From JAGTJU01 sp038257535 (GTDB lineage Bacteria > Myxococcota_A > Polyangia > Fen-1088): a DNA stretch of 10,051 bases. Below are positions 1 through 4,436 of this stretch, in pieces (positions within the stretch are counted from its first letter, which is position 1; each line of letters begins with the position of its first letter). Made by a program: the position numbers and the translations under genes. Under the pieces are notes generated by a model. It had not been told where the DNA came from, ran no database searches, and saw only the letters and a program-made list of their open reading frames with translations. The DNA is taken from contig JBBSJE010000226.1 in NCBI GenBank assembly GCA_038257535.1, forward strand, positions 1-10,051, written 5' to 3'.

Positions 1-1388
1 ACGTCACTGCCGGTCTCATCCTTGCTGCGAAGGCGCCCCACGGCGTCGTATGACTCAAAAATTTCCCCTAAGGGATCTATAAGCGCGTGGCAACCAGCGC
101 AGGATGGATCTTCGCGGTGGCGGGCCAACCGTTCCTTTTGCGGAAGGTTTGCGGTGGTCGGGTCCAAATTGGTGTCCGCATCGGGCGGGGGGGCTGGGAC
201 AATCTGACACATGAGACGGGTTCTGAGCTTGACCCCGCGTTTCACGATAGAGGTCCGGGTTGGAGGGTCGTGCGCAGTAATAAATCCAGCTTGGGTGAGG
301 ATTCCGGAACTGCCATCACGATCCACCTGCGTGAAAGAGGCGTCGAAGTTGCCCTCAAGTCCATAGTGCTTTGCCAGTGTGTTGTTCGCAAACGTGTACG
401 GTGCCGTGAGCAGATCCTCAAATGTGCCTTCGGTCCCCCACATCAGGTGCTTGGCGAAGGCGTCTGACTCTTGGGCAAAGAGAACATTGATGTCCGTTGG
501 AAGATTCGGGAAGTACTTTTCGTCGCGTGAGAAAGTTTTCACGCCGTCGGTCTCAAACCATTGCCGGAAGAACTCCAAGCTTCTTTCGGCCTTGGGATCA
601 TCTAACATCCGTTTGGCCTGCGACAAGACTTGTTCACTGCTCTGTAGTTCGTCTTTTGCGGCGGCCTCGAAAAGTTCGTCGTCGGGCATCGACTGCCAAA
701 GCATATAGGATAGCCGGCTGGCCGTTTCGTAGGAGGTTGGCTTTGTGTACGACTTCCCGGCCGCATCCTGCCCAAACTCAACTCGGAAGAGGAAGTGCGG
801 CGATTGAAGCATAGCCAAAACCACAGCTTCAACACCGGCCGAAGCGTCGTAGGTGTCGAGGGCCTTCTGAAACACCGCTTCAAAACGGCCCTGCTCCTCG
901 TCATTCAGGGGGCGTCGGTACGCGCGCCGCCCAAAGTCGCGAATAAACTCGGCGCCGCAAGCTTTCTTGTCGGCCGCGTTGTTGCAGTCCGCCAATGTTT
1001 TGTCGCTTGCCGCAGCGGTTGCAAAGGCGTCAGCCGCGTTCATGAAATCCTGAGCGGTGACGGTCGAGATTTTCAAGAACTCGGCGCTGTTGCGAAATCC
1101 TAGCGATTCGGTTTCAGCGACGAAGCCCATGGTAGCGGTCTTCACCATCTCTCCCAACCCTAGAAGATCGCGAATGGTGTTGCGGTATTCGTCGTTGCTT
1201 AGCCGCCGCAAGGGTGAGGTGCCCGGGGCAATGTTGCGGCATTCTTTTGGAAGGTCCATCGTGGGACGATCGTCGTCAGGCGGGGGGGCGTCGTCATCCG
1301 GGTTGCTGTCGTCGCTAGTCGATGGGACCGAACCGCTGCAAGCGGTCCCGGCAATCGCGGCCAGGAAGATGAAATTCAGTGACCTCAT
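1..1388 (-). CDS. DUF1592/DUF1588-family secreted cytochrome-like protein (3'-truncated by window edge)
   Basis: This reading frame is open from an ATG at 1388 to the window edge, giving 462 residues; the C-terminus lies outside. It begins with a short hydrophobic signal ending ...AIAGTAC at Cys17, a weak lipobox with Gly at -3, followed by an Asp/Pro/Ser-rich linker, so export and perhaps lipidation are likely. The domain order matches the planctomycete-type family: a DUF1587-like start around 56-115 (SPLRRLSNDEYRNTIRDLLG), a DUF1595-like stretch around 145-200 (FIRDFGRRAYRRPLNDEE), DUF1592 around 215-340 (ASRLSYMLWQSMPDDELF) and DUF1588 around 360-455 (RTSIVKRGVKLRTRLMC). A c-type haem motif C430-A-G-C433-H434 lies in the DUF1588 part. 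DUF1585 would follow outside the window. A GAGGAG ribosome site (1396-1401) sits 7 nt before the ATG. It follows the lipoprotein gene by 59 nt, so the two are probably co-transcribed. The family is thought to be an exported redox or carbohydrate-associated protein; its reaction is not established. Confidence 0.9.
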   Translation of the reverse strand, partial: MRSLNFIFLAAIAGTACSGSVPSTSDDSNPDDDAPPPDDDRPTMDLPKECRNIAPGTSPLRRLSNDEYRNTIRDLLGLGEMVKTATMGFVAETESLGFRNSAEFLKISTVTAQDFMNAADAFATAAASDKTLADCNNAADKKACGAEFIRDFGRRAYRRPLNDEEQGRFEAVFQKALDTYDASAGVEAVVLAMLQSPHFLFRVEFGQDAAGKSYTKPTSYETASRLSYMLWQSMPDDELFEAAAKDELQSSEQVLSQAKRMLDDPKAERSLEFFRQWFETDGVKTFSRDEKYFPNLPTDINVLFAQESDAFAKHLMWGTEGTFEDLLTAPYTFANNTLAKHYGLEGNFDASFTQVDRDGSSGILTQAGFITAHDPPTRTSIVKRGVKLRTRLMCQIVPAPPPDADTNLDPTTANLPQKERLARHREDPSCAGCHALIDPLGEIFESYDAVGRLRSKDETGSD

Positions 1389-1393
1389 TCGTC

Positions 1394-1403
1394 GTCTCCT
1401 CGT
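1394..1403 (-). promoter_or_regulatory. Ribosome-site block ACGAGGAGAC (copy 1)
   Basis: On the minus strand this 10-nt block with a GAGGAG core precedes the DUF1592-family start by 5 nt. The identical block occurs at 2556-2565 before the lipoprotein gene, suggesting similar translation rates or a shared origin of the two leaders. Confidence 0.75.
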
Positions 1404-1447
1404 ATGTTTCAAATTCAAGATAGAAGTGTTCAACAACGCGCCTGCTT

Positions 1448-2551
1448 TCACCGAGCGGGGCAACCGATCGGTGATTTGCTGAGCACCACGTCGTCAATCC
1501 AAAGCGTTCGTGGAGCATCCATTGTGTGGAAGTGCTGCCAACCCACAGTGAAGTTGAATAAAGTAGGCACGTACCAAGGCGTGCCTCCATTGCCGCCGAT
1601 GCAACCGCGTGAGGCATCGCCGTTGGGCTGTGTTTTGAAGCTAAGTCGAGCAGCGACCTGACCGTCTACAAGCACCTTTTGTTCGTGGGTGGCCGAATTC
1701 AACTCCCACTCCACGCAGACCCACTTGCCGGTAGGGATCTGTTGCCTTGCGTGATTCCAGCAATCCAGTGTTGCCGAATTCATCGTGGACTGCATTCCAT
1801 CTCTCCATCCCCCCAGGCCAAAGCTGGCGGTTGAACGGGGGATCTTTGGATCTTCGAAGCGCCCGAGTGTGCGCATAAACGACCAATGAAATGGCGACGC
1901 GCCTTGGGGTTTGGCATCCAGCCACACCATCATGCGTGCGTTCAACTTTGTTGCCGGGAAGACGCCCTTATGGATGGTTCCGAGCGAGGCGTTTACCGAA
2001 CCGCCCTTGGGGATGCTGAATTTCACTGACTTCTTGCCAGAGAACGCGCGTGTGCTGTCCACCACGCCCAATTGCGGTGACGAGGCAATTCGCCACTTCG
2101 CGTTGTCATCCATGCGTTGAGGAGAGGCACCGGTCTCATACTCTTCAAACGAGTCGCAAAAGGGATGGCCGCCGGCGCAATTGATGGGCACCAGTGTTCC
2201 GCCCATGCCACCGGCGCCGCCGGTGCCGCCCGTGCCACCGGCGCCGCTGTCTTGCGGGGTTACGTTTGCGTCTTCGCGGTCTAAGTCCTCACCAGCGCCC
2301 GCATCGTCGGTCTCACCGTTGCCACCCTCACTGCCTTGACCGCCTTCGCCACCTTCACCGTTGTTACCACCTTCGTCGCTTTGACCACCGCTGCCTGCAA
2401 CATCACCGCCTGCACCACCCGATTCGTCAGAGTCGCCGTTGCCTGCGGCGGGGGTACCGCAGGCAACGACAAGCGACAAAAAGGGCACAACGACTGAGGC
2501 CCAGAATCCGCAAGGCTGACAAACAAGACGCTTTGACTGTCGATACTTCAT
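1448..2551 (-). CDS. Putative lipoprotein with Gly-rich linker and jelly-roll (Cip1/polysaccharide-lyase-like) domain
   Basis: This 367-residue protein has a basic N-terminus, a hydrophobic segment at about 16-30 and a lipobox VVAC with Cys31, so it is probably an outer-membrane or surface lipoprotein. Residues 36-120 form a low-complexity linker rich in Gly, Glu and Asp that ends in GGTGGTGGAGGMGG. The remaining 245 residues look like a beta-rich domain: CDSFEEYETG near 132-141, GKWVCVEWEL at 275-284, KVLVDGQVAARL around 292-303, and a closing WIDDVVLSKSPIGC at 351-364. This pattern resembles concanavalin-A-like or Cip1-like jelly rolls that bind or cleave polysaccharide; that assignment is inference and no catalytic residues can be named. 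Six cysteines in the domain could form disulphides. The start at 2551 is chosen over the open frame extending to 2626 because GAGGAG (2558-2563) lies 6 nt upstream and the signal peptide then begins properly. The next gene starts 59 nt downstream with the same ribosome-site block. Confidence 0.85.
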   Translation of the reverse strand: MKYRQSKRLVCQPCGFWASVVVPFLSLVVACGTPAAGNGDSDESGGAGGDVAGSGGQSDEGGNNGEGGEGGQGSEGGNGETDDAGAGEDLDREDANVTPQDSGAGGTGGTGGAGGMGGTLVPINCAGGHPFCDSFEEYETGASPQRMDDNAKWRIASSPQLGVVDSTRAFSGKKSVKFSIPKGGSVNASLGTIHKGVFPATKLNARMMVWLDAKPQGASPFHWSFMRTLGRFEDPKIPRSTASFGLGGWRDGMQSTMNSATLDCWNHARQQIPTGKWVCVEWELNSATHEQKVLVDGQVAARLSFKTQPNGDASRGCIGGNGGTPWYVPTLFNFTVGWQHFHTMDAPRTLWIDDVVLSKSPIGCPAR

Positions 2552-2555
2552 GACT

Positions 2556-2565
2556 GTCTCCTCGT
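2556..2565 (-). promoter_or_regulatory. Ribosome-site block ACGAGGAGAC (copy 2)
   Basis: This is the same 10-nt block as at 1394-1403, placed 4 nt before the lipoprotein ATG at 2551 (6 nt from the GAGGAG core). It decides the start against the longer open frame to 2626. Confidence 0.75.
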
Positions 2566-2663
2566 TTTGAAGCCGTTTGGCGGGCGGAGATGCGTACTGA
2601 GGTGAAGGCGCGGGTGCGAAAAACACCGATAGCTAAAGAACAAAGATAGACGAGCTGATCCCA

Positions 2664-2691
2664 CTTGTCGTTCGGTGTGAAGGCTTCATCC
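2664..2691 (-). repeat. Imperfect inverted repeat, left arm (28 nt)
   Basis: This stretch begins CTTGTCGTTC and ends TTCATCC. Its reverse complement matches 2856-2883 at 23 of 28 positions by hand alignment, with shared blocks CTTGTCGTTC, TGAAG and TTCATCC. Its right part overlaps the palindrome at 2682-2705. The paired arms span about 220 bp. The general look (a palindromic repeat that translates to something like F-x-x-N-D-K) resembles dispersed REP-type repeats of proteobacteria; this likeness is inference. Confidence 0.7.
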
Positions 2692-2705
2692 GATCGGTTG
2701 AAGCC
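2682..2705. repeat. 24-nt near-perfect palindrome
   Basis: The arms are GGCTTCA and TGAAGCC around the self-complementary core CCGATCGG. Only the T-T pair at positions 8 and 17 breaks the symmetry, so 22 of 24 positions are palindromic. It lies about 130 nt upstream of the lipoprotein start and about 260 nt upstream of the plus-strand gene. It could be the binding site of a dimeric regulator, or the stem of the repeat element it overlaps; the sequence alone does not decide. Confidence 0.7.
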
Positions 2706-2799
2706 ACCGGGCTGAGGTGGGCCACAGGGCCGTTTCCGCCTCATTTGCACGCCGTTGCCGCGCGCCAGAAATCTGACTCACCCCGTCTCGGATGCTTGG

Positions 2800-2836
2800 G
2801 AAGGCTGTTCGTCTAGATGTAGACGACACAGCCTTC
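2800..2836. repeat. Strong hairpin, 16-bp stem with one bulge and 4-nt loop
   Basis: GAAGGCTGT (2800-2808) pairs with ACAGCCTTC (2828-2836) and TCGTCTA (2809-2815) pairs with TAGACGA (2820-2826). One C at 2827 is bulged and GATG forms the loop. No U-tract follows on either strand, so it is not a typical intrinsic terminator. It lies near the centre of the structured spacer, between the arms of the 28-nt inverted repeat. It may be the internal stem of a small mobile element, or a structured leader or RNA. Confidence 0.75.
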
Positions 2837-2844
2837 GTGCGCAC

Positions 2845-2862
2845 TTCATCCCAATGGATGAA
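2845..2862. repeat. Short perfect hairpin (7-bp stem, 4-nt loop)
   Basis: TTCATCC (2845-2851) and GGATGAA (2856-2862) are exact complements around the loop CAAT. The right arm is also the start of the 28-nt repeat arm at 2856-2883, so this stem competes with the long-range pairing to 2664-2691. Confidence 0.6.
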
Positions 2863-2883
2863 TGCTTCAGAGGGAACGACAAG
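2856..2883 (+). repeat. Imperfect inverted repeat, right arm (28 nt)
   Basis: It begins GGATGAA and ends GAACGACAAG, and is the inverted partner of 2664-2691 (23 of 28 positions match). It lies 81 nt upstream of the plus-strand helix-turn-helix gene. No convincing target-site duplication is visible outside the two arms beyond a CA dinucleotide next to each, which is not informative. Confidence 0.7.
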
Positions 2884-2891
2884 CAGGGGCG

Positions 2892-2922
2892 CGTTGCCTA
2901 TCTTAGGAATTCACAAGCAACG
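2892..2922. repeat. Short inverted repeat CGTTGC / GCAACG
   Basis: Two exact 6-nt arms (2892-2897 and 2917-2922) are separated by 19 nt. They sit 43 nt upstream of the start of the plus-strand gene, where an operator or promoter-overlapping element could lie. Arms this short can arise by chance in GC-rich DNA, so the functional reading is weak. Confidence 0.3.
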
Positions 2923-2950
2923 TTTAACTGTGCCTGGTGCTGACTTGGCG

Positions 2951-2956
2951 AAGGAG
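2951..2956 (+). promoter_or_regulatory. Ribosome binding site AAGGAG
   Basis: AAGGAG lies 8 nt before the ATG at 2965. This near-ideal Shine-Dalgarno sequence supports the start and suggests that the small plus-strand gene is, or recently was, translated. Confidence 0.8.
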
Positions 2957-2964
2957 TTGTTCAT

Positions 2965-3345
2965 ATGACCCATACCGTAGATGTTCCCGATTTACGCCCT
3001 GGCCGCCGCCGACGGTTCACCCATGTTGAGAAGGTTGCCATCTTAACGGAAGCCGCCAGTCGAAATGAGACGCTGTCGGCCGTGGGACGCCGCTACGGCA
3101 TTGCTGTTAGCCTGCTGTTTCGGTGGAAGAAGACCATGGGTGATGACCTGGTTGCACCTGCGGCGCCCGCGCCTGTGGCTGCCCCGGAATCTTCGATGGA
3201 CGACATCATGCGCGCGATGCGTGCGTTGGAGGCCGAAGTCAATTGGTTGTCGCGTCAGAACCGGCGCCTGCAAGACAGGGTCACGCAGTTCGAGTCAACA
3301 ACAGCCTTTGTGCCCGTTATGGAATCGGGTCGACATTCTGTCTAA
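2965..3345 (+). CDS. Orphan transposase accessory protein-like (IS66 TnpA / IS3 OrfA type HTH with coiled coil)
   Basis: This 126-residue protein has a basic N-terminus and a helix-turn-helix of the HTH_Tnp_1 type at about 15-55: RRRFTHVEKVAILTEA, then SAVGRRYGIAVSLLFRWKK. The ending LLFRWKK is typical of the TnpA/OrfA DNA-binding proteins of IS66 and IS3 elements. An Ala/Pro linker (about 65-78) follows, then a predicted coiled coil at about 82-110 (MRALEAEVNWLSRQNRRLQD) that would dimerise it. In these elements such a protein binds the terminal repeats and acts with a catalytic partner. No TnpB, TnpC or OrfB follows: the next gene is convergent and starts overlapping its terminator 26 nt on. 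It is therefore either an IS remnant or a domesticated DNA-binding regulator. It is the only plus-strand gene in the window and lies next to a block of inverted repeats. Confidence 0.85.
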   Translation: MTHTVDVPDLRPGRRRRFTHVEKVAILTEAASRNETLSAVGRRYGIAVSLLFRWKKTMGDDLVAPAAPAPVAAPESSMDDIMRAMRALEAEVNWLSRQNRRLQDRVTQFESTTAFVPVMESGRHSV

Positions 3346-3348
3346 CAG

Positions 3349-3390
3349 AAAACAAAGGCTGCGTTTCGTTTCTACGAAGGCATTTGTTTT
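3349..3390. terminator. Bidirectional hairpin terminator between convergent genes
   Basis: AAAACAAAGGC (3349-3359) pairs with GCATTTGTTTT (3380-3390) at 10 of 11 positions. An inner stem TTCGT/ACGAA (3365-3369 and 3374-3378) is capped by TTCT. The A-rich left arm and T-rich right arm give a U-tract to transcripts from either direction. It lies just after the TAA of the plus-strand gene, and the TAG of the YkgJ-like gene (3372-3374) falls in its apical part, so the last codons of that gene form one arm. Its GC part is short, so its strength is uncertain. Confidence 0.65.
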
Positions 3391-4427
3391 ACCACGTCTT
3401 CCCACGTTTCCGTGGTGCCGACGTCTTCGATGATCATCAGCGCCTCGGCGGTGGCGCGGTCTTTGCGTACGCCTTTGCGTGTGAGCGCGTGGGCTATCGC
3501 CTCCGCCATGGCCAAACGCGTGGCCATCTCGCGGCGGGCGCGGGCGAGGTTGCCGTGATCGGTCCACTCAAACGACCAAATCACATCGGCCAGCCAGTCG
3601 TTGAGCATCTGTTGGGGCCGCGCGGGTTTTGCCGAACGCGCCTGCGCTTTGTCGAAAAAACGCGCCCAGGGCCGCGGTCGATGCGGAAACGGCGTACCCG
3701 CGGTGACGGCCAAGATCGCATCGGCGAACCATGACTTTGCCACTTCGTAGGAAGAATCGTCTTCCTGTTCATGAAACATCTTGGCCACCTGCTTCCAGGT
3801 TTGTTGCTTCAACTTCGGAAACGGCTTGGCGTTCAGAACGTCTGCGGCCGGCGTTCCGGCGTTCAAGGCTGCAATCAGCGGGCCTTCGAGCGCCAGCCAT
3901 GTGGTGAAAGACACCCGGCGGCTTTTGTCTATGGCCACGCGACCCAAAACGCTGCGTTCGGCGCACAGGGCTTTGCCCGGCATGCGGATTTCGGCTTCAA
4001 CCGTAGCCGGATCCAGTAGGGGGCGATCGCCCAACGTGCGACAAGAGCAACGATGCGCTGTCACCACCCGCCGGCCAAGCGGGGTGGCCACGAGCGCAAA
4101 CGGAAACTTGCGACAGGTGTCAGGTTTGGCGTCTACGCCCAATTGCGCATGAACGCCGCACAGCAGATCAGGCTGCAAGAAGATGCAGGAGCCATCGGCT
4201 TTGTAGCGAAACACCTTGGCGCGGATGGAGGTGTCGTAAAACACCGGGTCGCGGTTGAGGCGCTTGACCGGGATCAACTCCTGCGCCGACACGGGCCCCA
4301 GCAGATGAATGCTGGAGCAACACAGGCCATCGGCAAAACAGCGAAACCGCGCCCCCGGACGTACCAACAGCGCGTGGCGTTGCTGGGGGGCGCGGCGTGA
4401 TGATGAAACTACGGGCAGAGCGGGCAC
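3372..4427 (-). CDS. YkgJ-family cysteine-cluster protein (putative metal-binding, Fe/Zn)
   Basis: This 351-residue cytoplasmic-looking protein has no signal peptide. Its N-terminal third carries the YkgJ-type pattern: RFRCFADGLCC with Cys30, Cys36 and Cys37, then Cys81, Cys90 and Cys105 (TCRKFPF), and the pair Cys127/Cys129 (CSC). The family is annotated as a zinc- or iron-binding cluster of unknown reaction. In the usual CxxCxxCC signature the second Cys is replaced here by Asp33. The C-terminal 200 residues are probably helical with no motif I recognise, and make it longer than many family members. It starts at GTG, nine bases after the stop of the GH116 gene and in the same reading frame. 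No Shine-Dalgarno sequence is visible at the usual distance and no other plausible start precedes Cys30, so translation probably depends on the upstream gene. Its 3' end forms part of the shared terminator. Confidence 0.85.
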   Translation of the reverse strand: MPALPVVSSSRRAPQQRHALLVRPGARFRCFADGLCCSSIHLLGPVSAQELIPVKRLNRDPVFYDTSIRAKVFRYKADGSCIFLQPDLLCGVHAQLGVDAKPDTCRKFPFALVATPLGRRVVTAHRCSCRTLGDRPLLDPATVEAEIRMPGKALCAERSVLGRVAIDKSRRVSFTTWLALEGPLIAALNAGTPAADVLNAKPFPKLKQQTWKQVAKMFHEQEDDSSYEVAKSWFADAILAVTAGTPFPHRPRPWARFFDKAQARSAKPARPQQMLNDWLADVIWSFEWTDHGNLARARREMATRLAMAEAIAHALTRKGVRKDRATAEALMIIEDVGTTETWEDVVKQMPS

Positions 4428-4436
4428 GCGGACGAT

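Larger units (their letters stand above)
2552..2964. other. Divergent intergenic region rich in inverted repeats
   Basis: These 413 bases separate two divergently transcribed genes and hold no convincing gene. They contain a 28-nt inverted repeat pair, a 24-nt palindrome, two hairpins and a short CGTTGC/GCAACG pair, each listed separately. Promoters for both genes should lie here, but I could not pick -35/-10 boxes with confidence. A 62-codon open frame at 2755-2943 (+) runs through the hairpins and looks spurious. The dense secondary structure suggests a mobile or REP-like element, or a regulatory or RNA structure, rather than plain spacer DNA. Confidence 0.75.

Noticed and set aside
2194..2553. 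Arg/His/Leu-rich plus-strand open frame of 119 codons
   Set aside because: It is the antisense of the Gly-rich linker of the lipoprotein gene; its odd composition comes from that low-complexity DNA.
2755..2943. 62-codon plus-strand open frame in the divergent spacer
   Set aside because: It runs straight through two hairpins and one arm of the inverted repeat, has no clear ribosome site and no family resemblance. Its peptide looks like the spurious translations usual for palindromic repeats.
2634..3357. A-rich similar segments (CTAAAGAACAAAG near 2634-2647 and CTAACAGAAAACAAAG at 3342-3357) as possible direct repeats flanking the HTH gene
   Set aside because: The match needs gaps and is mostly A-rich sequence, and the second segment is explained by the terminator arm. 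I would not call it a target-site duplication.
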